From Reticulitermes speratus (taxonomy: Eukaryota > Arthropoda > Insecta > Blattodea > Rhinotermitidae): a DNA stretch of 64,000 bases. This document shows, piece after piece, positions 43,401-52,509 of this stretch. The first letter of the stretch is position 1, and the number at the start of each line of letters is the position of its first letter. The DNA is taken from positions 10,167,001 to 10,231,000 of the forward strand of contig JAJKFL010000002.1 of NCBI GenBank assembly GCA_021186555.1, read 5' to 3'. The notes beneath the pieces are model-generated. The model did not search any database and was not told the origin of the DNA. It worked only from the letters and a program-made list of their open reading frames with translations. A program made the position numbers and the translations under genes.

Positions 43401-46250
43401 AAAATACATACAGTAAATACAAGTACTCATATTAGAACACCGTACACACCTTACAAAAACACCCATACACATACAAAACAAAATACATACAGTAAATACA
43501 AGTACACACATTAGAACACCGTACACACATTACAAAAACATCTGCACCTTACAAAAGCATCCACTCCTTACAAAAGCATCCACACCTTACAAAAACATCC
43601 ACACCTTACAAATACATCCATACCTTACAAAAACACCCATACACATACAAAACAAAATACATACAGTAAATACAAATACACATATTAGAAAACCGTACGC
43701 ACCTTACTAAAACACCCTTACACATACAAAACAAAATACATACAGTAAACAAAATACATACAGTAAATACAAGTACACATATTAGAACACCGTACACACA
43801 TTACAAAAACATCCACAACTTACAAATCATCCACACCTTACAAAAGCATCCACACCTTACAAAGACACCCATACACAGTACAAGAAAAAAAAAACACGCA
43901 CAATACAAAAAACACCCACACATTAATTAATTTCAGTGCGTTAGAATATCCTCAGTATAAAGTCAGACCAAAGTACATGCTAATTATATCCCCAAGAACT
44001 TAATTCACTTCACTTCACTTCGAAACCAGAGCACTTCACTTCACATCACTTCACACCCCTTCACTTCACATCCCTTATTTTTACGTATCTCCACTTAAAA
44101 ATCCTTAGCTTGTAATGACGTTCTTGATCCTTTTTTTAAAAGAGCTTAATTTACAGGGGAAAGTCGCTAGTACGCTTGGAGGTAATTGGTTCCAGCTTTT
44201 TATGGTCCTATTTACAAAGGAATATTTACCTACATCTGTTCTTTGTTTCCTAATCCTAATTTTCCGACTATGATCGTCCCTACCCAGGTAGCATGGTTTT
44301 AGCAGTCTATCCCCTATTGTTTTCCAAGCCCGTCCCCCGGTGTATGCTTTGAAAAGGGCGCATATTCGGGCTATCGCTCTACGCTGTGTCAATGTTTCCC
44401 AACCCGATTCATTTGTATTATTTGCAAATTTTGCCGCTCTCTTTTGCACGCGATTCAAAGCGCTTACCTGACCTTCTCTGTATGGGTCCCAAAACACCGC
44501 TCCATACTCAAGTATCGGTCTCACAAGTGCCGTATAAGCTAAACTTTTCGTATTATTATTTGCCCTTTTGAGTATACGCATTACGAAATGAAGAGCCCTC
44601 CATGATTTTCTTAGTGTATAATTTACATGATCTGCCCAGCTTAGGTCGCTGCGTATAATTATTCCTAAATACTTAAAGCTATTTGCCTCTGGAATTAGTT
44701 GATCCCCAATACAATTGAAAACCCAATTTCCATTAATTTAAATGGGAAAAATTAAGACTGGTTTCAGAGCAAAAAAAGTTATCCATTTTCCCCCTCAAAA
44801 TATGATACAACATTAAGAAAAATGGAAGACGGTAAAGATAGTAACACAAAAACAATTCTTGGATAAAACATTAAATGAATCATGTGAAATAAAATGCCTT
44901 CATTGCATATCTTTGGATGTTGACTTTTTTTTCATAAGCGCAAAAATTTGTTTATTATTGGAGAAAAGTATAAATTATTGTCATTTATAAAATCGAATCT
45001 TCATAAAAGTAACATCTGTATACCGAGTGATGCATTAAATGGAAACTTGCCTGAAAGTGAAAAGTGTTGAAGTGCACTGGGATTCCTTCATAAGTTGGTG
45101 CAGTTGTGCGTAGTAATATGCATTCAAAAACAGGGTATATTTAGTGGACCAGCTACGTCATACTGTCTTATAATCACCATCATCATCATCATCACAACCA
45201 CCTCCGTTAAGCAGGTGTGCTTAGCGGTAATGCTCTAGACATGTAAGTATTTGGGAAGCTTCAGATTCGAATCTCGTTTGGGGCAACCGCTATCCTTACA
45301 TGAAATCTTCCGCTGTTTTCCTCCGTCTGTTCAGGAAAATTCTGGGATAGTACCTCTATTAGGCCACGACCTCTTCCTTCCAGATCCTTCAAAGTTCATT
45401 ATTATTCACCAATCAACCTACCATCGACGTTCTGCTTTACAATACTGAAAGCATCTTAATATAAACCACAAAAGCATTATTAAATTTCGCCATGAAAAGT
45501 TTTCGAGTCTTCCTCTCTGCGCGTTCGCAACAAAAACTTTAGGAATTCGTCCATTTGCTTCGCCATTTCTGTCTCTCCGCATGTAAGAAGTCGAGAAGCG
45601 CTAAACGGATTTCCTCGAAATTTTTATGTTGAGGAGTTCCTCTAAAATTTTTCCTCGCAGTATAACTTTGTTTAAAATCGGACAATAACGGACACTCTAC
45701 GTAAGTAATTTACTTGCGTTTCTGCGCGCATCCATTAACTCGTTAAAAATTTACCGCAGCGACAGAAATTGTACACAAACAATAACACACAGTTTCTATA
45801 CAACATGCTTTTTCCTTAGACCATACGGTTTTCGATCCGAACGCGTCGGAAACTACTACGCTAGGCGTCCATGTCCTAATGTAACTTACAAATTATACGT
45901 TTGACAAGTAAACAGCAATATACTGATGCTATAACGCAATGTTCACCACTGAAATAGCATAAACAAGTGTTAGCTCTGATGTTGTGTGGGTGCGTCACTT
46001 CGACAGTTCGATGCACGTGTCAAGAATGTTAAAAAAAAAAGTCATGCTACTTACGTAATGATGCTACCACACTTCTAATACTTCTTGTGTGCCAGTTTTC
46101 CAACAGCACTTATCCCATATATGTTTCAAAGACACGTAATGTTACAGACACACCTGAATCTACTTGCCGTATGTCTGCTTCGTCGGTTGGTACAGGTATG
46201 TGGACTCCCCGACCGGCTCCGTTTCTCTGTCCTCCCGACGCTTTGTGCAT
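28244..46250 (-). CDS. SLC17 family anion transporter, sialin-like (9 exons, complete)
   Basis: Major-facilitator transporter of the SLC17 group (sialin, vesicular glutamate and Na/phosphate cotransporters), which moves organic anions across lysosomal, vesicular or plasma membranes. Exons in order: 46250-46154, 40738-40530, 39952-39707, 37758-37671, 33713-33487, 32344-32195, 29932-29800, 29097-28856, 28441-28244. They join without phase conflict to 529 residues, a usual SLC17 length. Residues 1-33 are a hydrophilic cytosolic tail. TM1 follows, ending [11 protein letters not shown] with R56, matching the arginine altered in human Salla disease (sialin R39). The long loop has N-glycosylation sites NHT and NSS. 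Next come [17 protein letters not shown], then [11 protein letters not shown] with the conserved TM4 histidine H192, [20 protein letters not shown], and [16 protein letters not shown] before the last helices. The C-tail is polar. Substrate cannot be read from sequence. Convergent with PKC. Confidence 0.93.
28856..29097 (-). CDS. SLC17 exon: helices 9-11
   Basis: 242 nt, entering with two bases of a split glycine codon and leaving in phase 0; acceptor cacacag, donor gtaagt. Encodes [16 protein letters not shown] and [20 protein letters not shown], among the most conserved SLC17 blocks. Confidence 0.94.
29800..29932 (-). CDS. SLC17 exon: helix 8 region
   Basis: 133 nt, phase 0 in, one base of a codon out; acceptor catttcag, donor gtaagc. 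Encodes [17 protein letters not shown], then a cytosolic loop ...TRKIINSI. The upstream [13 protein letters not shown] join is typical of the family. Confidence 0.94.
30769..30794. repeat. Homopolymer C run (26)
   Basis: Unbroken run of C, G-rich on the transcribed (pre-mRNA) strand. Length may be affected by sequencing error. Confidence 0.9.
30960..31010 (-). ncRNA. Hammerhead-ribozyme-like motif, left arm of foldback
   Basis: On -: stem I strand ACCCC, CTGATGA (30,999-30,993), one unpaired T, stem II GGCA/TGCC, GAAA (30,976-30,973), stem III AT[GCGT]AT, then T at the expected cleavage position and GGGG pairing back with CCCC. All core bases except the usual G10.1-C11.1 pair are present. 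A 2-bp stem III is characteristic of the minimal type I hammerheads of Penelope-like elements and retrozymes. Confidence 0.55.
31608..31655 (+). ncRNA. Hammerhead-ribozyme-like motif, right arm, core mutated
   Basis: Mirror copy of the left-arm motif on +. CTGATGA at 31,612-31,618, stem II and stem I CCCC/GGGG kept, but GAAA is GAGA (31,635-31,638), changing A14, so this copy should be inactive. Confidence 0.5.
32195..32344 (-). CDS. SLC17 exon: helix 7
   Basis: 50 codons, phase 0 at both ends; acceptor ttattccag, donor gtaagt. Encodes [20 protein letters not shown] and [17 protein letters not shown], conserved in SLC17. Confidence 0.94.
32405..32560. repeat. Dispersed hairpin repeat family A fragment
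   Basis: Carries 'gaagatggaagcagtaagct', then 'gagaagacttgcatcttcat' and 'tgctgtgagaacc', the family's right half. Confidence 0.5.
32585..32680 (-). mobile_element. LINE family R, 3' UTR-only fragment
   Basis: On -: 'agcttctgaagaagggctct' and 'cttgactagctgagg' match the 3' UTR of the copies at 11.2 and 35.8 kb, ending at a GTTAGT tail. Confidence 0.65.
32844..32900 (-). ncRNA. Hammerhead-ribozyme-like motif, 5' core mutated
   Basis: On -: stem II GGCTC/GAGCC, GAAA, stem III ACA/TGT and then C at the cleavage position followed by GGGTTTTATT. The CTGATGA box is replaced by a diverged GGAGGA-like stretch, so the copy should be inactive. Confidence 0.35.
33095..33155 (-). mobile_element. LINE family R, 3' UTR-only fragment (second)
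   Basis: On -: 'tagggaatttcttgactagc' as in the other family R tails. It lies about 510 bases from the fragment at 32,585 in the same orientation. Confidence 0.55.
33487..33713 (-). CDS. SLC17 exon: helices 5-6
   Basis: 227 nt, entering with two bases of a split glycine codon, leaving in phase 0; acceptor cttgcag, donor gtaagt. Encodes [40 protein letters not shown] and [17 protein letters not shown]17 hallmarks. Confidence 0.95.
33714..35814. other. SLC17 intron, left part
   Basis: (CATA)n runs at about 34,879-34,905 and 35,019-35,045. A 112-codon open frame on + at 35,420-35,758 resembles nothing I know and is not called. The rest of this intron is the LINE at 35,815-37,505. Confidence 0.5.
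35815..37505 (-). mobile_element. LINE family R (RTE-like), 5' truncated, split by another LINE
   Basis: The right part (37,505-36,905 on -) encodes [49 protein letters not shown] and [11 protein letters not shown] with the catalytic YADD. It breaks off after NAEKTK... at about 36,905. It resumes at about 36,545 with ...[10 protein letters not shown] and runs through [20 protein letters not shown] and [15 protein letters not shown] (36,356-36,078) to [14 protein letters not shown]. The 3' UTR (35,925-35,840) ends in (GTTA)n at 35,815-35,840. Several stops and shifts; not active. Confidence 0.88.
36550..36900 (+). mobile_element. LINE family J 3' end nested inside LINE family R
   Basis: On +: [40 protein letters not shown], stop near 36,740, then 3' UTR with 'gacttattccacatccag', 'ggatccatggaatgtatg' and a (CATG/TATG) tail. 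It interrupts the family R RT frame exactly between two adjacent protein blocks, so it inserted later. Same family as 20.9-21.8 kb. Confidence 0.88.
37671..37758 (-). CDS. SLC17 exon: helix 4 with conserved histidine
   Basis: 88 nt, phase 0 in, one base of a codon out; acceptor gttcacag, donor gtgaga. Encodes [20 protein letters not shown], then SRMGAFIYA. Confidence 0.94.
37759..39706. other. SLC17 intron with MITE-like inverted repeat
   Basis: Apart from the inverted repeat at 38,485-38,685 nothing is recognised. Confidence 0.5.
38485..38685. repeat. Imperfect inverted repeat, MITE-like (family B)
   Basis: Left 'gatattacacagcatcgctg' plus 'ggtgtttgc' faces right 'gaacacccagtgacagagtg' plus 'caatatcct', with 'tggtctcatcttgaagg' and 'ccttgaggatgagactc' inside. 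The loop-proximal core is related to the hairpin at 50,041-50,099 (both have a cactgggtgttt-type arm). Confidence 0.6.
39707..39952 (-). CDS. SLC17 exon: helices 2-3
   Basis: 82 codons, phase 0 at both ends; acceptor tgttccag, donor gtaagt. Encodes [40 protein letters not shown] and [15 protein letters not shown]. The RFIQGLGE end is the usual SLC17 helix 4 entry. Confidence 0.95.
40530..40738 (-). CDS. SLC17 exon: helix 1 and glycosylated loop
   Basis: 209 nt, entering with two bases of a split codon, leaving in phase 0; acceptor attttcag, donor gtaaag. Encodes [20 protein letters not shown] and a polar loop with N-glycosylation sites. Confidence 0.93.
41280..42166. mobile_element. pogo/Tigger-like transposon, internal deletion derivative
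   Basis: Terminal inverted repeats of about 27 bp begin ccgtatattctcgaatctaa and end with the reverse complement; TA flanks both ends (41,278-41,279 and 42,167-42,168). Subterminal 'cgaatctaatccgcac' repeats occur at both ends, probably transposase binding sites. The interior keeps a broken + frame of the transposase N-terminal region, then its last residues (see next entry). The element is more CpG-rich than the surrounding intron, suggesting recent insertion. Confidence 0.85.
41615..41935 (+). pseudogene. pogo/Tigger transposase remnant (DNA-binding region joined to C-terminal tail)
   Basis: With frame changes and stops, the + strand reads [10 protein letters not shown]..., [10 protein letters not shown]-type decay of a '[14 protein letters not shown]' block, [18 protein letters not shown], then SLNIPRI directly followed by MSDDGESDE and stop. 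Known Tigger/jerky transposases have the CENPB-type helix-turn-helix here and the DDE catalytic domain between; the whole DDE domain is absent. Confidence 0.7.
43000..44740 (-). mobile_element. LINE (jockey/CR1-like family K), 5' truncated, with tandem-repeat 3' UTR
   Basis: On - from about 44,720: [100 protein letters not shown] and stop at 44,105, an unbroken 158-codon frame from 44,581. YxDD domain absent. The 3' UTR includes the minisatellite at 43,190-43,900, then 'ctgccaccgggtgaaaaccc' and a (TAA)n tail at 43,003-43,022. Confidence 0.85.
43190..43900. repeat. Composite minisatellite in LINE 3' UTR
   Basis: Two nested units: short ~17-bp 'accttacaaaagcatccac' type copies and a longer ~100-bp higher-order unit with 'acccatacacatacaaaaca', 'aatacatacagtaaatac' and 'gtacacatattagaacaccg'. 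At least five higher-order copies. Confidence 0.88.
45173..45196. repeat. (ATC)n microsatellite
   Basis: Trinucleotide run next to the SINE start. Confidence 0.85.
45190..45440 (+). mobile_element. tRNA-derived SINE, type S5
   Basis: Head 'ttaagcaggtgtgcttagcg' with 'gtaatgctctag' (box A region), then 'cagattcgaatctcg' (box B), correctly spaced. The body continues 'ttttcctccgtctgttcagg' and 'gggatagtacctctattagg'. The copy at 18.5 kb is a weak relative. Confidence 0.7.
45510..45690. repeat. Possible dispersed repeat (family C)
   Basis: Shares 'gcgttcgca', 'cggatttcnnngaaatttt' and 'gagg' spacing with about 47,930-48,110 and 51,290-51,440. Weak, CpG-rich, no coding. Confidence 0.35.
46154..46250 (-). 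CDS. SLC17 first coding exon (predicted)
   Basis: ATG at 46,250-46,248 opens 32 codons, [20 protein letters not shown] then [12 protein letters not shown], plus one base, ending CAG before a gtgtgt donor. One base out matches exactly the two bases needed by the helix 1 exon. A short hydrophilic acidic N-tail is normal in SLC17. Three upstream ATGs at 46,300, 46,267 and 46,258 are in a different frame and overlap this start. No other exon with suitable phase was found in the intron. The call rests on phase, composition and promoter context, not on homology. Confidence 0.62.
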
Positions 46251-46254
46251 TGTA

Positions 46255-46480
46255 ACATCCGGTGCATGTACGGAGCACGAAAGCAGCAGCTGCCACTCAT
46301 CGAACTTGCTACTCGGATGAGATAAGGCGCGCGTCCTTCATTTGCATTGCGCTATATACCGCCCTGACCACGTGGCAGAGGAAGTCCACCACTTTTCGCG
46401 ACGGCTTGATCGCTCTAGTACCTCGCGCCTCTAATTTGGTTCTTTGACGCCAGTCATCCCACCGTGCGCTATGTAGCGTT
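46255..46480 (-). promoter_or_regulatory. Candidate SLC17 promoter
   Basis: CpG-rich against its surroundings. On - a TATA-like ggtatatagc lies at 46,360-46,351, placing a start near 46,325 and a 5' UTR of roughly 75 bases. An E-box CACGTG is at 46,369-46,374, just upstream of the TATA. Confidence 0.5.
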
Positions 46481-48980
46481 GCCTACACTTTTGTATCCCC
46501 GGAAGTACTGACAGGGTGCATGACTGCTCTTTGTAAATGCTGTAACGGTTTTTCATACTATATAAATACAGAAATTAACTCTCAAAGAACTGGTTCTGTG
46601 TGCTTGAAACTAGTTACTGATGAACTGAACCCTTATCGAGGAGTCCTGTGGCTTCACAATAATTAAATCCCTACACGCACTCAAAAATAACTATTCCAAA
46701 AATTAATTGTTGCCTTAGACTGTATGGTATAGTCGAGTACAAATTGCATGCAAGATTAAATTAAAAGTGGATAAAATTCAGGAAATGCCAGCTGTGCTCC
46801 CGTTCTCTGTCCAAAAAATTAAAATTAAAATATGCAGAACTATAATTTTGCCTGTTGTTTTACACGCGTGTGAAACTTCCGTCTAAGTAATGCGTTTTTC
46901 CCCTTAACTCCAAATATTTCAGAGTTTATGGGTGTTGGAGGGTAGATACCATGTCCACTATTATTGTTTCATAAAGGAGTCACACAACTGGTATTACCTG
47001 CTTTTCTATAACTTACACATTTGGTGCAGAGACCAACAACACCGAGTTTGTTTAGAATTTACACTTGGTAATTACGTAAATCAAGATATAGGTTTTGTCA
47101 CGCCAATATTACAATCATTTGGCATTCAGCTATCTCTTGGTTATATTAAAAGTGTACTTTTTCGTGTCCTAAACTAGTCACCATAATATGAAGGCGTATG
47201 GGGGAGTAGCTGTTCAAAATACTGGCTTTAGTCCTTTAAAGCTTACATTTATTACATAAACCACCTGGTTTATAAAAAAAACTGCATTTAGCTAAAACAT
47301 TCGTTCTTTTCTATATGATCCTTAAAGTAAACAGTATTATTCCCTAAATAGCAGCTGCTGTGTTTTGAGTGAAGGAATAGCATGTGTTCTATGCGGTAGG
47401 AACACAGTTTTAGATGTTATTTACCCTTTAAAGCCCAGTGGTTACTTTATGTACCAACAGTTTTAACTTTACAGAAATTCTACCTTCTACTCACAGCGTG
47501 TATATGTGTTTTGTATGGATCTCAGAATAAACAGCAACTGTTTTCCTATACAGCATTAACTGATCGGTTGTTACAATCGCAGCAGTGTTTACTGCGCAGT
47601 ACGGACTGGATTTTTATATACAGGCGGGCGACAAGTCACCGTACCCTACTGAAAATGAAAACAAAGCGCCTCGATGCTTTTAAAGGTTTTAACGGACCTT
47701 GCCTGTTACAGAGACGTCAGTTGGCGGCCAGCGTATCGATGAGTGCAAATATAATTAAATAAACTGTTTAAATATGTGTGCTTTTGCATAGGGGTACGGT
47801 GACTTCTATCGCCCGTCTGCATAATGCACAATAATTTTAGTCTTCAGCTGGTTCAACTTATCTTTCAGCAGGTCAGTCAGCATTTTTGTGAAGAACGGGA
47901 CGTAGCTATGTCTGTCGTGACTGTAAATAGCAAACTGGAAGCTTTAAGGCGCGTTCGCAAAATGGCGAAAAGCGACTGCTAACTTCGTCGTGTCTGTCCG
48001 TCATGCTTCTCTTTGTCCACCTGAACATCTCGCCTCCCACTGGGCGGATTTCATGAAATTTGATAATTGAGGATTTTTCGAAAATCTTTCGAGAATATTC
48101 AAGTTTGATTCAAATCTGGAAAGAAAAACAAGTACTTTATTTTAAGGCCTGTGTACCTTTATAATAATATATAGCCGACTTATTCTCAGAATGAGAAATG
48201 CTTCAGACAAAAATGTAGAAAAATGAAAACGCACATTTTATGTTCAATGATTTTTTTTTTTTTCGAAAATCGTGCCGTTTATGAGATAACGCGGAAAAAT
48301 ATGGTACAGCTAGACAGGCCACAGATGACAATATGGTGCAGAAAAATGCGATTTGCATGCCGGATAACAAAGGCAAGAAGACAGACACACTCATAATATT
48401 TAATACTTGTTATTGTTAACAGCAGTGCAAAATTTTTGTAACTAGACAACAGTGCAAAGTGAACCCATTTTTGCATTTCCATGGCAACACTGAACACTTT
48501 TATGTAGTTGACAGCTACGTCTACGCCAAGAACAATAAAATGTGAAGGTATTGTTGCGTTCCATGGTAACAATATTTACAGAAACGCACCACAATATAAC
48601 GCTGTACGTAATTTGTCTGTCTTGTTTGAAAAGTACACTATATATTTTATTTGTTCACTCGATAGTGTTTAAGTTAAGACTCGTGCATCTTTATATAGGG
48701 TAATCTGATGACAGGCTGATAACATGAGCGGAAATGCTGCAACATTATGGCATGCCCAGATCTCATAAGCTCGTCTGTCGTAATGAAATTACGATCTTCC
48801 AGGACATGATGAATTGAAATTTGGTACATAGGTAGAAACAATGGTGATGGGGGACAAGGAAGGAGCCTCCACGTGTGCAATGATACTGTGACCGTGCCAT
48901 CTGGAAAGTACCATTGTCGGCGTCCCCTGGAAACGTCTATTAATAGACGGCTAATCCTTCCAACACCGGACAGTAAAGAT
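46480..48980. other. Intergenic upstream of SLC17
   Basis: CpG-richer than the left 45 kb. A LINE scrap at 46,790-46,890 and a possible family C repeat at 47,930-48,110; otherwise nothing recognised. Confidence 0.5.
46790..46890 (+). mobile_element. LINE family R scrap
   Basis: 'aatatgcagaactataattt' plus 'tgcctgttgttttacacgcg' and 'tgtgaaac' matches the block encoding [19 protein letters not shown] in the 36.3 kb copy. About 90 bases only. Confidence 0.55.
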
Positions 48981-48984
48981 GATA

Positions 48985-49345
48985 ATTAAAATCGCGGAAT
49001 AGCTTCCTCGGAACAGTGCAAGTTGAACCACCTGAAGACTTCCCCCTTACCCAGATTTGCCCTGGTAGCCACCTCTTTGACTTCAATACTTGGAAATCTC
49101 TTAACCGCATTAGAACAGCGGTGACACCAGTAAAAACAAATATGGTGAAATGGGGCAAAACAAACTCCGACGACCTGTATTGTGGCTGTGGAGAGGTACA
49201 AAATATGGAGCATCTCCTGTCATGCAAGGACTGCCCCCAGAAATGCACCCTCGAGGATTTATGGCTTGCAAATAAAAAAGGATTTGACGTAGCCCAATAC
49301 TGGGTAAAAAATCTTTAATTTAATGGTCCGGACACGATAAAGAAA
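48985..49345 (+). mobile_element. LINE C-terminal fragment (family L)
   Basis: On +: TWKSLNRIRTAVTPVKTNMV, KWGKTNSDDLYCGCGEVQNM, EHLLSCKDCP, stop at 49,318. The CxCG...HLLxCxxC spacing is the C-terminal zinc-binding segment of jockey/I-type LINE polyproteins. RT and EN parts are missing. Confidence 0.7.
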
Positions 49346-52240
49346 GAAGAATGCTGAGGAACCTGCTGCCTAAATCTTGAGAGTGTCAGAGACTTCCTCC
49401 TACTCTGCACATGGAGGCAGCATGCTCCTCTAAAATGTGGGCACCTGCTTATCAGCTACAAACAGTCACATCCCAGAAGACAGTAACAGTAAAATACACA
49501 GCCAAGAGAATCTCGGAAATCGTATGTGTTGTAGTGGATGGAACTTTGCTTTGTACAACAGAGGTCAAAGGTTAGAAATATCAGCTCAGAGTTCGACGGT
49601 CTTTTCAGCTTCTAAAGGTCAGGATTACTTCATTCCATATTCTTCCAAAATGATCCTTTAATATCATTCTGCTTTTTTGGATAACCAAAAATGGACTGTC
49701 TTGAGAGGAGGGAGGCCTGTGTCCGTTCAAGTTATATTAAATTAATGAACTCGACATATAAAACTTGGCAGTTTTATTAATTTCGTTTTCGAAAATTCCT
49801 AATTTACAATAAACCTAAACTAACGTTTTTCAGGTAATAAAAGATCTTACGAAATAATGTGGCCTAATTACTGTACCTCGCCATTGTGCACCACAGTTTT
49901 TGTTTAAACATGTAACACAATACAAAGACTAGTATTTTGTCGCTGTGCATTGTGACGTCTTTGATGTAGTTAGCTCTGCAATAAATGGGTTGTAACTTTT
50001 CAGGCTTTTGAAGTGAAGCGGCTGAGAAATCCTTTTTTTCTGAGGTTTTGCGTTCTGTCACTGGGTGTTTGTTTACCAGTGACGGAACGCAGTACCTCAC
50101 ACGAACGGAATTCTCAAATGGGTTGTTTCTGAAATGAACATTGAGGGCAGTTAGATATACATGATAACAAATAACGTACTGTATTTGAAACAGTATGAAA
50201 TCTGTAACAAATAGGCTTGTTATAAGCGTATGTCAAGCAGACTGACATTTCATAAAGGGTCTGGAGTTCATAAAAATCATCAAGGTGTGTGTGTTGTGTG
50301 TGTGCGAGCGCGCGCGCTATAGGAAACTTTCTTGAGTTCCCTAGTGTTTTTTCTGTAGAACCGAATATTATCTGAAATAATGTGACGTCATATCCGTGAC
50401 CTGTGTTGAACTCAGAAAATAAAACATGGTGCTTGAATAGCACTGTAACCAAATTGGAGAAAGTGATTCGACGTCAACTGTGCGACTTCCACTGCCTCTT
50501 GAAGGCCGTCGTAGGTCATTATTTGTTCCTGTTACGAAACGTTCGATTGCTATCCTGGTAGCACCTCTATGGTTTTCATCAGTCTCAGCAAGCAAATGTG
50601 ATGGTTCATTGTTATATGATAAAAAAATTGTCCCTCATCCTTACTTGAACCTCCTCGAGACCAACTTCCCATCTCACTCGACGCTCTATAATATATTCAG
50701 TTGAAAGACAGACATTAAATAACCCAATAATCGGTTAGTCGACAACCAGAATACTAAATTTTAACCCTTTAAAGACTGATATTAACCTGAATTATATTTC
50801 AAGATTCAGTTCTTACCGCACAATAAACACACTCAATCTGGATTATAAATAGCAGTCAGCTAATGCTGTATAGAGAACTAATCGCTGTTTGTTCTCAGAA
50901 CCATAAGAACATAAACGTAATCTGCGGGCAGAACGTAGAATTTCTTTAGTGTTAAACCTGATGGTACATATAGTAACCACTAGGCTTAAAGGGCTGTTGT
51001 GCAAATTACCAAGTGAAGGTGACGATCAGAGACAGAGAGATGAACTGCTGAAGAACTGGTATTTACAGAAGTTAGAACCATTGTAGCTTGTTCCCCGTGT
51101 CTTCGGTTAGGTTACATATTTGTAGCCTGTAGTTTATCTGATTGTACTTAAACTTCATTTTCTGCCTCCCTGAAGACATATCAAGTCTCCATTACACATA
51201 CCGAGTCACAATGTTAGGGAAATAATCCCATTTTAATCTAAGGATAATATGAGAATATAGTTATATATATAAAGTTATCACTTTGTTTTAAAGGCTTTAA
51301 GAAGTAAGAGTGGCGTTTACAATCTTTGTGTGTCTGTCCTGTCGCACAATATTTAAGAAATCCGCAAATTTCCTCGAAAGTATACAAGACATATGACCAG
51401 GGAGAAAATTCTCCTATTAACTCTTGAACAGGCTACTTCAGCAATTTTTAAGCTTCCCGATTATACTCGCATTTGCAAAGGAGATGAAACAAACAGTTGG
51501 TATAGTTGTTCTGAAACATTCGATGTTTTAAAGATCTTTGCATATAGGCGTAATCTACGTACATAATTACACTAGACAAATTGACCGTTTGGTTAATTAG
51601 TACACAATGTAAAACAGACCATCTGTAAGACTGACAAAAAAAACCTGAGTCATTATTAGGCTAAATTTAAACAAGGAGTTCTGGGAACCATTAGTCATTA
51701 CTATATGTTAAATATTTCCACGTGGATATAAAATAGCTAACCTTATATCTATGTAGCTCATATAATTTATTATTATAACTCTGCAAAGCGTAAATCTTGT
51801 TCTGGAAATTGGGGTACATTTTTGACACTTGATATTCTTAAACTGGACCGGTAATTGTGCGGTTGACACGCTTGCACGTGCCAAGTGTTGCGCATGTTTA
51901 TGAGTCACAGTGTGCAAGTAAAGTAGCGGGGCAATCAAGGGAAATCCTTTGCAAATGTGTGATATTTCAGACTTGTCGCATTGTTCCTGCCTCCTGGCGC
52001 TTTCAAGCACTTTTATGCTGGGAACTGTGGAGACCATAAGGCCGTGGTCTTGCAAATCGTTGCACATCCACACGCGCGCAATTTTTCTTGCGATTGTTTT
52101 TTTTTATTTATTTCCCGAACAAAACATCTGGATCTAGGCTGGTAGAAATGACATAAAATAGAGAGAAATACACAATAAGCAACTTCACCCTAATAAGACT
52201 GATCAAACGAAGACTTGTAAGATGAGCGGAACGTGTAATA
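49345..52240. other. Intergenic, mostly unrecognised
   Basis: Holds a family A scrap (49,405-49,500), the hairpin at 50,041-50,099, a GT/GC run at about 50,285-50,320 and a possible family C repeat at 51,290-51,440. Open frames on - at 50,114-50,452 and 51,708-52,073 have no family I recognise. Confidence 0.5.
50041..50099. repeat. Short hairpin, MITE-like (family B)
   Basis: 24-base arms (50,041-50,064 and 50,076-50,099) match at 22 positions around an 11-base loop. Arm core 'gcgttctgtcactgg'. Confidence 0.75.
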
Positions 52241-52385
52241 CACGTGGGTGAGAAGAGAACTAGGTGTAGATGGGAGGGTAATATGCAAATGGGTGTGAAA
52301 GAAGTAGGGTGAGGGTGTGAATTGTATTCAACTGGCTAAAAATAGGGACCAGGAGCGGACTTTATAAATGCATTTGAACGTATAA
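52240..52385 (+). mobile_element. LINE family R C-terminal scrap
   Basis: A broken + frame reads ELGVDGRVICKWV and QLAKNRDQ, matching [13 protein letters not shown] and MAQARDRW of the 36.0 kb copy. Old and decayed. Confidence 0.5.
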
Positions 52386-52509
52386 ACAGAGAAGGAGTGT
52401 CTCCATCAGCAGGTCATGGACGCCTCCCATTACGCATGAAAGAACTCAGACACGCCATCGCATCGTAGGATGAGTTCCTAATAAATCACTTGGTGCACTT
52501 GAAACCTCT

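Larger units (their letters stand above)
40739..46153. other. First SLC17 intron
   Basis: 5.4-kb intron holding a family A scrap (about 40,830-40,925), the pogo/Tigger derivative (41,280-42,166), a LINE with tandem-repeat 3' UTR (43,000-44,740) and a SINE (45,190-45,440). The stretches 42,170-43,000 and 44,740-45,170 show nothing recognisable. Confidence 0.6.

Noticed and set aside
43190-43900. CRISPR-like array
   Set aside because: Units are contiguous variants without unique spacers, and the array lies inside a LINE 3' UTR in animal DNA.
46010-46125. Alternative SLC17 first exon ending at the strong gtaagt donor near 46,053
   Set aside because: The frame needed to join the next exon has an in-frame stop upstream and no ATG after it. 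It could still be a non-coding exon.
50114-50595. Open frames of 112 and 75 codons on -
   Set aside because: No recognised domain, no splice context, no repeat family; likely chance.
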